Shown one piece after another: positions 25,496 to 36,014 of a stretch of DNA of 64,000 bases. The DNA lies in contig NZ_FQVC01000005.1 of the NCBI RefSeq assembly GCF_900128975.1, positions 1-64,000 on the forward strand, in the 5' to 3' direction. The translations under genes were made by a program, and so were the position numbers. The first letter of the stretch is position 1; each line of letters starts with the position of its first letter. The notes under the pieces were generated by a model, which saw only the letters and a program-made list of their open reading frames with translations, made no database searches and was not told the origin of the DNA. The stretch comes from Devosia limi DSM 17137. GTDB lineage: Bacteria > Pseudomonadota > Alphaproteobacteria > Rhizobiales > Devosiaceae.

Positions 25496-25527
25496 AAAGG
25501 CCGGGCTCACGCCCGGCCTTTTTGTTT
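25496..25527. terminator. Bidirectional Rho-independent terminator
   Basis: AAAGGCCGGGC pairs with GCCCGGCCTTT (25496-25521, 4-nt loop), followed by TTTGTTT on the plus strand. The A-run on the left provides a shorter T-run for the convergent tricorn gene. Confidence 0.85.
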
Positions 25528-25540
25528 GTCCAGACTGCGC

Positions 25541-28500
25541 CTAGCGGCAGTCCGCGTCCGGCCCGATCTGCTGCATCAGCGCCGCAACGGCCGCCTCCAG
25601 CTGCGGATCGACACCGATCCCGGCATTGTTGGGATCGAAGGGCACATGGATATCGGGATTGATCACCGCATTCTCGTAATAGGTGCCATCGAGCCGGCGG
25701 CTGGGCAGCACGGGAATGCCGTAATTGAGGTTGGGCACCACCTTGCTCTGCACGTAATTGACCGCTGTACCGGTATTGAGCACGGTATCCCCCACGATCG
25801 TGCCGATCCCGAGATCGTGATAGGCCTGTGGGAATACCGAGCCGTCCGAATAGCCGAAGCTGTCGACCAGCACCGCGCTTGGCCACACCCAGCGGTTGTT
25901 CGGCTCGATTTCGCCCGGCCGTCCATCCACACCCATGGTCGAATAAGGCTGCCCGGTCAGCAGCGTCACCAGTTCGCGCGTCAGGTTACCGCCGGTATTG
26001 GAGCGCACATCGATGATCGCAGCCTTGGCGACGTGCCGGGCCGACGAGAGACGACCCAGCACCTCCAGATAGGCCGGATTGTTCATCCCAGGCACATATT
26101 GATAGGCGACGCAGGCATTGGACAGACGCTCTGTCATCTCCCGGCGCGCATCCAGCAGGCGCTCACGCGCCAGGGTCAGTTCGGCAAACCAGTGGATCGG
26201 TTTGACATAGACTAGCCGCTCTTGCTTGCCGTCGCTGTCATGGTCGACAATCCCGAGCAGCACCTGCTTGCCGAAATTGAGATCGAGCAGGCGCTCGAGC
26301 CCCCCGGCCTCTGGCACCGGCGTGCCATTGATCGAGGTGATGATGTCACCCGGATCAATACCAAGCCCGCTGCGGTCGAGCGGACCGCCCGGCACCAGTG
26401 CCGCCACCCGGCGGCCTTCGCCGTCATAGCCATGGTCGATATAGACCCCGAGCGAGGCGCTTTGCGTGCCGATACCGTCAGCCGGCGCACGGTTGCCATC
26501 GTCGCGGATGAACATGTGCGATGCCGAAAGCTCGCCATACATGGCGCGGATCAGGTCCGCCAGTTCGCGATCACTGGCGATGGAACCGAGATAGGCCCGG
26601 TACTTGGCGCCAATGGCATCCCAGTCCCGCCCTTCCAGATTGGCGTCGTAATAGCGATACTTGATATCGGCCCAGGCCTGCTCGTAGGCCGCTGCCCGCG
26701 ACGCTTCGCGATTGGCGGAATAGAACAGGCGCAGTGGCGTGGCGCTGATCGTCTCGGGCTCGGCGAGCGGGATCGAAACGATGCTCCCGGCGCTGGCCAG
26801 ATCGACGATACCCAGCGCCGGCACATAGCTCGCCGAAATCAGCCCGGGAACCGTGACCTCCTGGATCAGCGTTGGCTCCCCGGTCTGCAGGTTGAGCAGG
26901 AAGATGCCATACTGGTCATCGCCCCCTGCCTGCACGGCCAGCATGTTCTGCTGATCAAACGGCACCATCAGCGGCTGGGTCGAAAACCCGTCGCCGAGCC
27001 GGCCTTCCAGCCGCTGTGACCGGAATCCCCCGGCATCATAGCGCTGGGGCACCAGATTGCCGTCCTCATTGATCAGATCGGGCGAGATGTCGCCTTCGGC
27101 AGCATCAAGGAAATCCTGCCGCGCTTCTTCCGAGACGAATACCCGGTAGAGGTCGGAGTTGATCCGGTCCAGCTTCGCCGAGCGCAGGCCGAAATGATCG
27201 GTACCGGCCAGGATCTGCGTCCCATCCTGGCTCCAGACGCCCCAATAGAGCGCGTTGACCGCGGCAGGAAGCGGCTGCGGCTCACCAATGCCATCGGCCG
27301 GCACAATCGCCAGCCGCACCTGCTCGCCCACGGCAATCGAGCGCCATTGCACCAACAGGTCCTGCGAGGTCGGCGACCAGGAGAACCACAGGTCGCCATC
27401 GAAATAGGAGGTATTGTAGTCGCCGGGCTCAAACAGGCTGGCGACGGCGCCCGTCTCCAGGTCCAGCACCTTGACCTCGCGGCGATCGGCGATGAAAGCC
27501 AGCTTGTTGCCGTCGGGCGAGAAGGCCGGCTGCAGGGCATTGCCGGTTTCGGGCACGTAGAGCGCGGTCTCTTCATAGCGCAGCGCCAGCGGCTCACCGC
27601 CCTCTTCGGTGTCCAGACTGACGCCGTAGAGCCCCCATTCATGCTCACGCTGCGCCGCATAGACCAGCGTCGATCCGTCAGGCGAGAAGGCGATATTGCG
27701 TTCTTCGCCCGGTGTTGCGGTGATCTGGCGGTAGAGCCCGCTGCGATCGAGCAGGAACACATTGGCATTGGCCACCAGCGCATGACGCTGCCCATCAGGC
27801 GACGACACGAATTCGGTGATGGCATCGGCCAGGTAGTTCATCGCGTGCCCGGCATGCTGATCCAGCGTCAGGATTTCGATCGGCACCGACTCGGCAGCGC
27901 CCGGCGCCTTGACGTAGATGCGCCCATTATAGGCAAAGGCCATGGTGCCATTATCGGCAATCGACAGGTCGCGGACCGGATCGTCGGTATAATGGGTCAG
28001 CTGGGTTTCAGCGCTGCCATCAGCCTTTGCCTGCCAGACATTGAGCCGACCCGAGGCCTCCGACAGATAATAGAGGCTCTGCCCATCGGCCGACCACACC
28101 GGGTTCAGCCGATCAGCACCATCGACGGCAAACAGCCTGTCATGCACGCCCGATATTGCGTCATAGACCCAGATCTGGCGGGCATTGGCGGCGACGCGCA
28201 CCTGCCGTTCGCTGGGATCGATAGAGGGATCGTAGGTATAGACCAGCTTGGTCTGGTCGGCATTCCAGCGCGCCTCGGCCGCCTGGTTCGGCAGCACCAG
28301 CCGGTCGCGGCCAGTGGCAACATCGACCGAATAGAGCTGCGGCTTGTAGCTCAGCAGTCCCTGCACGCTCCGCTCGGCGTCGCCGATCCCCAGATTGGTG
28401 AACAGCAGCGATTGGCCATCGGGCGCAAAGCTGGTGGGCACTTCGCTGCCCTGCGACCAGCTATAGCGCTGCAGGCTGCCGGAGAAGTCGGTGATATAGA

Positions 28501-28786
28501 GGTCGTCATTGCCATTGACCTCCGAAGCCAGCGCCAGGCGCTCGGAATCGGGGGCCCAGACCGCGCCATGGCTGTAGCTGCCGGCGGCAGTGAGTGGGAC
28601 GGCAAGGCCGCCTTCGGCGTCGACCAGAAACACCTGCCCACGATAGGTAAAGCTCAGCGTCTCCCCGTCTGGCGCAATCGCGGGATCACGGATCCAGCGC
28701 GGCTGTTCGCCCATCGGCTGCGCCATGGCCGGCACAATGCCCGCCATCAGGGCCAGGAGCGAAATGGCTCCCACTCGCTTCAACAT
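25541..28786 (-). CDS. Tricorn-type protease
   Basis: A 1081-aa exported protease with an N-terminal signal peptide (LLALMAGIVPAMAQ). Then come WD/YncE-like beta-propeller repeats with many S-x-DG motifs (about residues 35-650), a helical C1 domain, a PDZ domain (about 775-845) and a C-terminal S41 domain. The tricorn tetrad is conserved: Ser756-His757, Ser980-Asp981 in GYSDGS, and Glu1038. The 980-to-1038 spacing equals that of Thermoplasma tricorn (965-1023). It should degrade oligopeptides in the periplasm. ATG 28786 has GGAGG 7 nt upstream. Solitary gene, divergent from leuB. Confidence 0.92.
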   Translation of the reverse strand: MLKRVGAISLLALMAGIVPAMAQPMGEQPRWIRDPAIAPDGETLSFTYRGQVFLVDAEGGLAVPLTAAGSYSHGAVWAPDSERLALASEVNGNDDLYITDFSGSLQRYSWSQGSEVPTSFAPDGQSLLFTNLGIGDAERSVQGLLSYKPQLYSVDVATGRDRLVLPNQAAEARWNADQTKLVYTYDPSIDPSERQVRVAANARQIWVYDAISGVHDRLFAVDGADRLNPVWSADGQSLYYLSEASGRLNVWQAKADGSAETQLTHYTDDPVRDLSIADNGTMAFAYNGRIYVKAPGAAESVPIEILTLDQHAGHAMNYLADAITEFVSSPDGQRHALVANANVFLLDRSGLYRQITATPGEERNIAFSPDGSTLVYAAQREHEWGLYGVSLDTEEGGEPLALRYEETALYVPETGNALQPAFSPDGNKLAFIADRREVKVLDLETGAVASLFEPGDYNTSYFDGDLWFSWSPTSQDLLVQWRSIAVGEQVRLAIVPADGIGEPQPLPAAVNALYWGVWSQDGTQILAGTDHFGLRSAKLDRINSDLYRVFVSEEARQDFLDAAEGDISPDLINEDGNLVPQRYDAGGFRSQRLEGRLGDGFSTQPLMVPFDQQNMLAVQAGGDDQYGIFLLNLQTGEPTLIQEVTVPGLISASYVPALGIVDLASAGSIVSIPLAEPETISATPLRLFYSANREASRAAAYEQAWADIKYRYYDANLEGRDWDAIGAKYRAYLGSIASDRELADLIRAMYGELSASHMFIRDDGNRAPADGIGTQSASLGVYIDHGYDGEGRRVAALVPGGPLDRSGLGIDPGDIITSINGTPVPEAGGLERLLDLNFGKQVLLGIVDHDSDGKQERLVYVKPIHWFAELTLARERLLDARREMTERLSNACVAYQYVPGMNNPAYLEVLGRLSSARHVAKAAIIDVRSNTGGNLTRELVTLLTGQPYSTMGVDGRPGEIEPNNRWVWPSAVLVDSFGYSDGSVFPQAYHDLGIGTIVGDTVLNTGTAVNYVQSKVVPNLNYGIPVLPSRRLDGTYYENAVINPDIHVPFDPNNAGIGVDPQLEAAVAALMQQIGPDADCR

Positions 28787-28996
28787 GAAATAACCTCCAA
28801 ATCGTCTGCAGCACAAAATACTGCCGCCTGTCCGGACCTAAGCAGCCGGGTGTAAAGACTTGTTGAATCTCAATAAATGTTTTGCCTTCAGCTTTCGCGC
28901 GGGGTCCTGCAGGTGTCAGGCCACGCTTGCGTCCATGCGCGAAATGACGCTATGTGCCCGCCAGAGGCGTAACCACCAGTACGGCAAGGATCCAGC

Positions 28997-30097
28997 ATGG
29001 CCACCCATTCCCTTTTCCTTCTCCCCGGCGACGGTATCGGCACCGAAATCATGGTCGAGGTCGAAAAGCTGATCGACTGGACCAATGCCCAGGGTCTGAC
29101 CGATTTCTCGACCGATCGCGGCCTGGCCGGCGGTTCGGCCTATGATGCCCATGGCGTTGCCATCACCGACGAGGACACTGCCAAGGCGCTCGCCGCCGAT
29201 GCCGTGATCTTTGGCGCCGTTGGTGGCCCCAAATGGGACAATGTCCCCTATGAGCACCGCCCCGAGGCGGCTCTCCTGCGCCTGCGCAAGGAAATGGCCG
29301 TATTCGCCAATCTGCGCCCCGCCATCTGCTATCCGGCGCTGGCCGAAGCCTCCTCGCTCAAGCGCGAGCTGGTCGAAGGCCTCGACATCCTGATCGTGCG
29401 CGAGCTGACCGGCGGCGTCTATTTCGGCGAACCCAAGACCATTACCGATCTCGGCGATGGCCAGAAGCGTGCCATCGACACCCAGGTCTACGAGACCTAT
29501 GAAATCGACCGCATTGCCCGCGTCGCCTTCGATCTGGCCCGCACCCGTTCGGGTCGCGTCCACTCGGCCGACAAGAAGAACGTGATGAAGTCGGGCGTGC
29601 TGTGGGACGAAGTGGTCAAGGGCGTCGCCAAGGACTATCCCGACATCAAGCTCGAGCACATCCTGGCCGATAACGCCGCCATGCAGCTGGTGCGCAATCC
29701 CAAGCAGTTCGACGTCATGGTCACCGACAACCTGTTCGGCGATATCCTCAGCGACGTTGCAGCCATGCTGACCGGCTCGCTGGGCATGCTGCCCTCCGCC
29801 TCGCTCGGCGCGCCCGACCCGGTCACCGGCAAGCGCAAGGCCTTCTACGAGCCCGTACACGGTTCGGCCCCCGACATCACGGGCAAGGGCATTGCCAACC
29901 CGATCGCCATGATCGCGTCCTTTGCCATGGCGCTGCGCTATTCCTTCAACCAGATCGAACTGGCCAACCGCGTCGAAGCCGCCATTGCCGGCGTGCTCGA
30001 TGATGGCCTGCGCACCGGCGACATCGCCCAGGACAACCGCAAGGTTGTCGGCACCGAAGAGATGGGCGCCGCCATCCTGGCCAAGCTCAAGGCGTAA
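28997..30097 (+). CDS. leuB: 3-isopropylmalate dehydrogenase
   Basis: A 366-aa NAD-dependent decarboxylating dehydrogenase, third step of leucine synthesis. [12 protein letters not shown] is the isocitrate/isopropylmalate dehydrogenase start, [10 protein letters not shown] and LLRLRKEM bind substrate and metal, [11 protein letters not shown] is the active-site tyrosine region, and the signature [20 protein letters not shown] follows. ATG 28997 gives the standard N-terminus. Not clustered with leuC or leuD; ends at a strong terminator. Confidence 0.98.
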   Translation: MATHSLFLLPGDGIGTEIMVEVEKLIDWTNAQGLTDFSTDRGLAGGSAYDAHGVAITDEDTAKALAADAVIFGAVGGPKWDNVPYEHRPEAALLRLRKEMAVFANLRPAICYPALAEASSLKRELVEGLDILIVRELTGGVYFGEPKTITDLGDGQKRAIDTQVYETYEIDRIARVAFDLARTRSGRVHSADKKNVMKSGVLWDEVVKGVAKDYPDIKLEHILADNAAMQLVRNPKQFDVMVTDNLFGDILSDVAAMLTGSLGMLPSASLGAPDPVTGKRKAFYEPVHGSAPDITGKGIANPIAMIASFAMALRYSFNQIELANRVEAAIAGVLDDGLRTGDIAQDNRKVVGTEEMGAAILAKLKA

Positions 30098-30117
30098 GCC
30101 ACGAGGCCTGAAACATC

Positions 30118-30152
30118 AGCCCCGCTGCTCCCAAGGCAGCGGGGCTTTTTGT
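30118..30152 (+). terminator. Rho-independent terminator of leuB
   Basis: AGCCCCGCTGC pairs with GCAGCGGGGCT around a 7-nt loop, followed by TTTTGTTG. Confidence 0.88.
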
Positions 30153-30269
30153 TGTCGGCGACAAGCCCTTGCGCTCACCGGTGAAAAAGGCGTCTCCTCC
30201 ATGGGCGGCGGGCGGAACCAAGTCCCCCGGCCACGATTGTCACCTGAGACAAAACAAGGAGCCTGTTCC

Positions 30270-30569
30270 ATGGCCAAGACCCTCACCGATCGCGAAGACA
30301 TCCGCCAATGGGCAATTGCGCGCGGCGGCAATCCGATGCTGATGGAAACCCCCGATGGCACGCGCAGCCGTACGCTGCTGCAGCTGACCTTCGGCCAGTA
30401 CGAGCTCAATACCGATGGCAATGAGGGCCCCGACCGCCTGGGCGGCTTCCAGCTGGTCAGCTGGGACGACTGGTTCACGGCGCTCGATGAAAACAAACTG
30501 GCGCTGCGCGTCTCCGACGACCCCGCCGGCGGCAACGAAGCCGAATTCGAGTTTGTGGCGCGGCCCTAG
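30270..30569 (+). CDS. Conserved hypothetical 99-aa protein, paralogue of the 16495 gene
   Basis: A small cytoplasmic-looking protein starting at ATG 30270 with AAGGAG upstream. It shares D-I-x-x-W, LLQLTFG, VSWDDWFTALDENKLAL and RVSD with the 98-aa protein at 16495-16791. The N-terminal RxDIRQWAxxRGGxP part could be a short helical module. No known catalytic motif; I do not recognise the family. It is flanked by the leuB terminator and an intergenic repeat, so it is probably monocistronic. Confidence 0.82.
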   Translation: MAKTLTDREDIRQWAIARGGNPMLMETPDGTRSRTLLQLTFGQYELNTDGNEGPDRLGGFQLVSWDDWFTALDENKLALRVSDDPAGGNEAEFEFVARP

Positions 30570-30602
30570 CCGCCGCTCGATACCACCACCATTCTCGCCC
30601 CG

Positions 30603-30704
30603 CTCACCCCGCTGTCCCCGGACTTGATCCGGGGATCACTCTCAGCACCGCAGGCGTGATGAGAGGCCCTCGGGTCGAGCCCGAGGGCAGCACAGCGATG
30701 GTTG
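30603..30704. repeat. Compound inverted-repeat element, diverged copy
   Basis: The hairpins TCCCCGGACTTGATCCGGGGA and CCCTCGGGTCGAGCCCGAGGG share the layout of the 12557 and 13157 elements, with compensating changes in the second hairpin. It lies between convergent genes. Confidence 0.75.
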
Positions 30705-30737
30705 AGAGTGAAAGAGAAGGCGAAGGGGACCAGTCCC

Positions 30738-31163
30738 CTAGTCGTCGTCGCCGGAGGCTTCGATGGCTTCCATGTCATCGTCGGAAAAGCCGAAATGGTG
30801 GCCGATTTCGTGCACCAGCACATGGGTGACGATTTCGCCCAGCGTGTCCTCGTTCTCGGCCCAATAGTCGAGAATGGCGCGGCGATACAGCAGCACATTA
30901 TTGGGGAGTTGTCCGGTCTGGGGCACGGCCCCGTCCTCGGTCAGCCCGATCCCCTGGAACAGGCCCATCAGCTCGAACGGGCTTTCCATGCCAAAGCCTT
31001 CGAGCACATCGTCCTCGGCAAATTCGGCCACCGAGCAGGTGACGTCGGCAGCCAGCGATTTGAAGGGTTCAGGCAGGGCGGCCAGCGCTTCAAGCGCCAG
31101 CGCCTCGAAATCGTCAAGGGAGGGCGCGAAGCGCGCCCCCCATTCGTTTGGCTTTACTGCCAC
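30738..31163 (-). CDS. Zincin-like metallopeptidase family protein (DUF1025/TTHA0227-type)
   Basis: A 141-aa minimal zinc-metalloprotease-like protein with [17 protein letters not shown], the HExxH motif at residues 118-122 and a nearby Asp-rich segment as possible third ligand. The family is small and cytoplasmic, with unproven activity. I place the start at GTG 31163, overlapping the leuC 3' end by 10 nt, because [13 protein letters not shown] is the usual N-terminus and no later in-frame start precedes it. Coupling to leuC translation is likely. The open frame continues upstream inside leuC but there is only a shadow. Confidence 0.82.
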   Translation of the reverse strand: MAVKPNEWGARFAPSLDDFEALALEALAALPEPFKSLAADVTCSVAEFAEDDVLEGFGMESPFELMGLFQGIGLTEDGAVPQTGQLPNNVLLYRRAILDYWAENEDTLGEIVTHVLVHEIGHHFGFSDDDMEAIEASGDDD

Positions 31164-32560
31164 TCGCGGATGTCGACGAAGTGGCCGGCAATCGCGGCGG
31201 CAGCGGCCATGGCGGGCGACACCAGATGGGTGCGGCCCTTGAAGCCCTGGCGGCCTTCGAAATTGCGGTTGGAGGTCGAGGCGCAGCGTTCCTGCGGCTT
31301 GAGCTTGTCGGGGTTCATGGCCAGGCACATCGAGCAGCCGGGCTCGCGCCATTCAAAACCGGCATTGATGAACACCGTGTGCAGCCCCTCGGCCTCGGCC
31401 TGATCCTTGACCAGGCCCGAGCCGGGCACGACCATGGCATTGACGCCGGCCGCGACCTTGCGGTCGCCGATGACGGCAGCGGCAGCGCGCAGGTCCTCGA
31501 TGCGGCCATTGGTGCAGGAGCCGATGAAGATGCGCTCCACCGGGATATCGGTGATCTTGGTGCCGGGGACGAGGCCCATATAGTCCAGCGCCCGCCACTT
31601 GGAGGCGCGCTTGTTCTCGTCGGCAATATCGTCCGGATTCGGCACGGTGCCGGTGACCGAGATCACGTCCTCTGGCGAGGAGCCCCAGGAGACGATCGGC
31701 GGCAGCTTGGCGGCATCGAGGATGACCACCTTGTCATAGACCGCGCCTTCGTCGGTATAGAGCGTCTTCCAGTAATCGAGCGCCATGTCCCAGGCCTTGC
31801 CCTTGGGCGCACGATTACGGCCTTCCACGTAGTCGAACGTGGTCTGGTCGGGGGCGATCAGGCCGGCGCGGGCGCCGCCTTCGATGGTCATGTTGCAGAC
31901 CGTCATGCGGCCTTCCATCGACAGCGACTGGATGGCTTCGCCCGCGAACTCGATGACGTGGCCATTGCCGCCGGCCGTGCCGATTTCGCCGATGATGGCG
32001 AGGATGATGTCCTTGGCGGTGACGTGCGGCGGCAGCTTGCCATCCACGCGCACCAGCATGTTCTTGGCCTTCTGCTGGATCAGCGTCTGGGTGGCAAGAA
32101 CGTGCTCCACTTCCGAGGTGCCGATACCATGGGCCAGGGCACCAAAGGCACCATGGGTCGAGGTATGGCTGTCACCGCAAACGATGGTCATGCCCGGCAG
32201 GGTGAAGCCCTGTTCGGGACCCACGATGTGCACGATGCCCTGACGCTTGTCGAACGGATCGAAATATTCGATGCCGAAATCCTTGGTGTTCTCGGCCAGA
32301 GCGGCGATCTGGATCGCGCTTTCCGGGTCAGGATTGGGCAGGGAACGGTCGGTGGTGGGCACGTTGTGATCCACCACGGCCAGCGTGCGCTCGGGATGGC
32401 GCACCTTGCGGCCATTCAGGCGCAGGCCTTCAAACGCCTGCGGGCTGGTCACTTCATGCACAAGGTGCCGGTCGATATAGAGCAGCGAGGTCCCGTCTTC
32501 GTTGTTCTGGACCAGATGGTCGTCCCAGATCTTGTCGTAGAGTGTGCGGGCCTTGGTCAT
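31154..32560 (-). CDS. leuC: 3-isopropylmalate dehydratase large subunit
   Basis: A 468-aa aconitase-superfamily subunit that binds a 4Fe-4S cluster and, with LeuD, isomerises isopropylmalate. [20 protein letters not shown] is the substrate region. Cluster ligands are visible in [12 protein letters not shown] and [11 protein letters not shown]. The start [17 protein letters not shown] and the length are family-typical. The downstream metallopeptidase gene overlaps its 3' end by 10 nt. Confidence 0.98.
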   Translation of the reverse strand: MTKARTLYDKIWDDHLVQNNEDGTSLLYIDRHLVHEVTSPQAFEGLRLNGRKVRHPERTLAVVDHNVPTTDRSLPNPDPESAIQIAALAENTKDFGIEYFDPFDKRQGIVHIVGPEQGFTLPGMTIVCGDSHTSTHGAFGALAHGIGTSEVEHVLATQTLIQQKAKNMLVRVDGKLPPHVTAKDIILAIIGEIGTAGGNGHVIEFAGEAIQSLSMEGRMTVCNMTIEGGARAGLIAPDQTTFDYVEGRNRAPKGKAWDMALDYWKTLYTDEGAVYDKVVILDAAKLPPIVSWGSSPEDVISVTGTVPNPDDIADENKRASKWRALDYMGLVPGTKITDIPVERIFIGSCTNGRIEDLRAAAAVIGDRKVAAGVNAMVVPGSGLVKDQAEAEGLHTVFINAGFEWREPGCSMCLAMNPDKLKPQERCASTSNRNFEGRQGFKGRTHLVSPAMAAAAAIAGHFVDIREWQ

Positions 32561-32667
32561 GTGTGCGTTCCAGAGGGCGTGAGAAATCTAATTTGGAGCC
32601 GTTCTAAGCCGCGCGCCGCCATGGGTCAAGCAGCAACCGTAATCATGGGTACGGTTAGCCGCATGGC

Positions 32668-34032
32668 TCAGGCGCCATTGGCCAGCGGCCGATCCTTGAT
32701 AGCTCGCACGGCGAAAACCCCCAACAGGCTGGTATCGAGCCCAACCTGGTAGCGGCACCAGAGCGCAATGGCGATCTGCGCCAGGATACGGGCGCCCATA
32801 TTGGCCGCCGCTGCCCCGACAATGCCAAAGGCCGGGATCACGGCGATCTGCACGGCAAAGCCCAGTGCCATGATCGCGCCGAAAATGCCGACATAGGCCC
32901 GCTCATGGCCGGTCATCATCATCACGATCTTGGACGGGCCGGTGGCTGCATCGAACAGCAGGCCGAACGCCAGGAGGATCAGCACCAGCGTGCCCTCGGC
33001 ATAGGCGGGGCCGAACAGCGACAGGATCGGATCCCCGAAGCCGACAAAGCCGGCAAAGATCACCAGCGAAAACCCAAACCCGGCCCAGGAACAGAGCGCG
33101 GTGATCGCCTGTGCCTTGCGCATCTCGCCGGCATGGAAATGCTGCGCCACCATTGGCGCGATCACCAGTTCGATGGCGAAGGTAAACAGCGTCATCAGCC
33201 CGGCGGTGCGGAAGGCGTTGAAATAGATCGCCGAGCTTTCAAGGTTGACCATCAACCCGACAAGGATCACGTCGGCATTGAGCGCCGCCGTTTCGATCAG
33301 CGCGCCCAGCAGCAGCCAGCGGCTGATGCGGCCACGCTCGGCCCAATATTGCCGCGTACCGGCCCAGGCCGGCTGCAGCGCATAGCCGCGCTTCTGCGCA
33401 TTCCAGAATTGCAGCGCCAGCGCCCCGGCCAGCAGCGCCGCCGACAGCACCAGCGCATCGGGCCCGCTCAGCACCACGCCAACGGCAAACAGCCCCAGCA
33501 CGGCCGCCGGCAGCGCCAGCCGCCACAGGATGTCGCGCGGCACCAGCGCCGTCCACAGCGAACCCTGCGCCCGCAGGGCCGCCGAATTGAATTCGGCCAG
33601 CGCCATGGGCAGCACCAGAAACGCCGCGCCATAAAAATGATTGGCCGTGCCCTCGAACGGCGCCACCTGCACGAAGACGAATACGAGGCCCACCAGCCCA
33701 AGGGCGATGGCCAGGCCGCACAGGATGGTCAGCATCGACCCCGACCGCACCGCCGCTATCGCCTTGTCGGGGCGCCCGGCGACATTCTCTTCGGGCCACA
33801 GCCGCAGGATCGCCGTCGGCTGCCCCGCGCTGGCGGCAATCGCCAGCACCGTGGCCAGCGCCAGCCCAAAGGCAAAGTGGCCATATTCATTGGGGGTCTG
33901 GGTGCGCGACAGCACCACATAGGCCAGATAGGTCAGCCCCGCCGTCGCCATCTTGATGCCGAGCGAGCCCACCGAGCGCCAGAGCCCGGTGGCCAGCAAC
34001 GCCGACAGATCGGAAGGAATGCGCAGCCGCAT
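32668..34032 (-). CDS. Oligosaccharide flippase/polysaccharide biosynthesis protein (MOP superfamily)
   Basis: A 454-aa integral membrane protein with 12-14 predicted helices. The N-terminal SVGSLGIKMATAGLTYLAYVVLSR and a central VILVGLMVNLESSAIYFNAFR are characteristic of Wzx/MurJ-like lipid-linked oligosaccharide flippases. It probably exports a polysaccharide or glycan precursor. No glycosyltransferase genes are nearby, so the substrate is open. It is 108 bp upstream of leuC's start on the opposite side of a gap and probably transcribed separately. Confidence 0.85.
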   Translation of the reverse strand: MRLRIPSDLSALLATGLWRSVGSLGIKMATAGLTYLAYVVLSRTQTPNEYGHFAFGLALATVLAIAASAGQPTAILRLWPEENVAGRPDKAIAAVRSGSMLTILCGLAIALGLVGLVFVFVQVAPFEGTANHFYGAAFLVLPMALAEFNSAALRAQGSLWTALVPRDILWRLALPAAVLGLFAVGVVLSGPDALVLSAALLAGALALQFWNAQKRGYALQPAWAGTRQYWAERGRISRWLLLGALIETAALNADVILVGLMVNLESSAIYFNAFRTAGLMTLFTFAIELVIAPMVAQHFHAGEMRKAQAITALCSWAGFGFSLVIFAGFVGFGDPILSLFGPAYAEGTLVLILLAFGLLFDAATGPSKIVMMMTGHERAYVGIFGAIMALGFAVQIAVIPAFGIVGAAAANMGARILAQIAIALWCRYQVGLDTSLLGVFAVRAIKDRPLANGA

Positions 34033-34149
34033 GCAGAAGCCCCAGCCCCGGCGGTGGGTCCACCAGGTTCACGCGCAATCTGCCACGCCAATCTCAAGAA
34101 GGTCTTACTGGCCCAAGCGCTATGACATTGTGGGTTGGGCCCGCTCTTC

Positions 34150-34185
34150 TCCCTCCCCCTTGTGGGGAGGGCCGGGGTGGGGTTC
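34150..34185. repeat. G-rich intergenic palindrome
   Basis: CCCTCCCCCTTGTGGGGAGG followed by GCCGGGGTGGGG, a member of the same family as 75-120 and the 48.4-49.0 kb copies. Confidence 0.65.
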
Positions 34186-34231
34186 TACGCCAGCCGATCC
34201 GAGATCGTTCGCAAACAGCGCCCCACCCACG

Positions 34232-34311
34232 ACGTCATCCCGGCGAAAGCCGGGATCCAGTTTTCTTCGCCGCCCAAACTAGACCCCGGCCTTCGCCGGG
34301 GTGACGCCGCG
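34232..34311. repeat. Paired GTCATCCCGGCGAAAGCC element
   Basis: The hairpin ATCCCGGCGAAAGCCGGGAT and a second hairpin CCCCGGCCTTCGCCGGGG are separated by about 30 nt. This common alphaproteobacterial intergenic palindrome is repeated at 51862-51943 and, in part, at 42005-42120. It fills most of the 309-bp gap between the flippase start and the purH stop. Confidence 0.8.
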
Positions 34312-34341
34312 TTCGTGGGCGCTTGCGAGTGAGTGGCAGCC

Positions 34342-35928
34342 CTAGTGCCGGAAGTGCCGCATCCCGGTGAACACCATGGCAATCCCCGCCGCATCGGCCG
34401 CCGCGATCACCTCGGCATCGCGCATCGAGCCACCCGGCTGGATCACCGCCGTGGCACCCGCAGCAACCAGCGCCTCAAGCCCGTCCGCGAACGGGAAGAA
34501 CGCATCCGACGCCACAACCGAACCCTGGGTCAGCGCCCCCTCGACACCGGCCGCCTCGGCCGCATCGATCGACTTGCGATGCGCCACCCGCGCCGAATCC
34601 ACGCGCGACATCTGCCCGGCGCCGATGCCGACCGTGGCGCCGCCCTTGACATAGATGATGGCATTGGACTTGACGTGCTTGGCCACCTTGGCCGCCAGCC
34701 GCATATCGGCCAGCTCGGTCGCGGTCGGCTGCTTCTGCGTCACCACCTTGAGTTCGCAATCGTCGACATTTCCATTGTCGCGGGTCTGGACCAACAGCCC
34801 CCCCGCCACCGACTTGACGTTCAGCCCTTCTGCCTTGGGATCGGCGATACCGCCGGTCAGCAGCAGACGCAGGTTCTTCTTGGCGGCGATGATGGCTTCC
34901 GCCTCCGGCGTTGCCGAGGGGGCCACGATCACCTCGGTGAACACCTTGACGATCTCTTCGGCCGTCGCCGCGTCGATCTCGCGATTGGTGGCGACAATGC
35001 CGCCAAAGGCCGAGACCGGGTCGGTGCGCAGCGCATTGCGATAGGCCGTGACCAGATCGCCCGCCAGCGCCACGCCGCAGGGATTGGCATGCTTGATGAT
35101 GGCGACGGCCGCCACCTGTGCCGGATCGAATTCGCTGACCAGCTCGAACGCCGCGTCGGTATCGTTGATATTGTTGTAGCTGAGGGACTTGCCCTGTACC
35201 TGCCGCGCCGTGGCCACGCCCGGACGGCTATCGCCATTGGCATAAAAGCCCGCCCATTGATGCGGGTTTTCGCCATAGCGCATGACTTCGCGCAGCGTCC
35301 CGGCAAACGAGCGATACGGAATCTCGGGATAGTTCAATTCCTTGGCGAACCAGCCCGAGATGACGCTGTCATAGGCAGCGGTGCGGGCATAGGCCTTGGC
35401 CGCCAGCTTCTGGCGCATCTCATAGGGCACGCCGCCGGTGGCGGCGATGGCCGCCAGGATCGCCGGATAATCGCTGGGATCGACCACCACGGTCACATAG
35501 GCATGGTTCTTGGCCGCCGAGCGCACCATGGCCGGGCCGCCAATATCGATATTCTCGATCACGTCGTCATAGCCGGCGCCCGAAGCGATGGTCGCCTCGA
35601 ACGGGTAGAGATTGACCGCCACCAGGTCGATGGCGCCGATCTCATGCTCATCCATCGAGGCGGCATGTTCGGCATTGTCACGCACGGCCAGCAGCCCGCC
35701 ATGCACCTTGGGATGCAGGGTCTTGACCCGGCCATCCATCATTTCGGGAAAGCCGGTCAGGTCGGCAATCTCGCGCACCGGCAGGCCGGCGCCAGCGATC
35801 AGCTTATGGGTGCCGCCGGTGGAAACCAGCTCGACACCGGCTGCCGCCAGCCCCGCCGCAAAGTCCACCATCCCGGTTTTGTCGAATACCGAAAGCAGCG
35901 CCCGCCCGACCTTGACTGTCTTGCCCAT
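34342..35928 (-). CDS. purH: Bifunctional AICAR transformylase/IMP cyclohydrolase
   Basis: A 528-aa enzyme catalysing the last two steps of IMP synthesis. The N-terminal IMP cyclohydrolase domain (about 1-200) begins [16 protein letters not shown] and has [10 protein letters not shown]. The C-terminal AICAR transformylase domain includes [15 protein letters not shown], the KHANPCGVA catalytic Lys-His segment and the terminal [11 protein letters not shown] with [11 protein letters not shown]. It is the last gene of the htpX-rsmB-heparinase-GGDEF-purH minus-strand run. Confidence 0.98.
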   Translation of the reverse strand: MGKTVKVGRALLSVFDKTGMVDFAAGLAAAGVELVSTGGTHKLIAGAGLPVREIADLTGFPEMMDGRVKTLHPKVHGGLLAVRDNAEHAASMDEHEIGAIDLVAVNLYPFEATIASGAGYDDVIENIDIGGPAMVRSAAKNHAYVTVVVDPSDYPAILAAIAATGGVPYEMRQKLAAKAYARTAAYDSVISGWFAKELNYPEIPYRSFAGTLREVMRYGENPHQWAGFYANGDSRPGVATARQVQGKSLSYNNINDTDAAFELVSEFDPAQVAAVAIIKHANPCGVALAGDLVTAYRNALRTDPVSAFGGIVATNREIDAATAEEIVKVFTEVIVAPSATPEAEAIIAAKKNLRLLLTGGIADPKAEGLNVKSVAGGLLVQTRDNGNVDDCELKVVTQKQPTATELADMRLAAKVAKHVKSNAIIYVKGGATVGIGAGQMSRVDSARVAHRKSIDAAEAAGVEGALTQGSVVASDAFFPFADGLEALVAAGATAVIQPGGSMRDAEVIAAADAAGIAMVFTGMRHFRH

Positions 35929-36014
35929 GAAACCGTGTCTCGCCCTGAATTTGGAGTTGGGCGTGGGCTAGCACGTTGCGCCTGCCAAGAAAACCCGGCG
36001 AGTGCCGAAACACG

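Noticed and set aside
27194..28855. A 553-codon plus-strand frame opposite the tricorn gene
   Set aside because: Antisense shadow: Arg/His/Gln/Ile-biased, no recognisable motif, no Shine-Dalgarno, and the opposite strand encodes a convincing protease.
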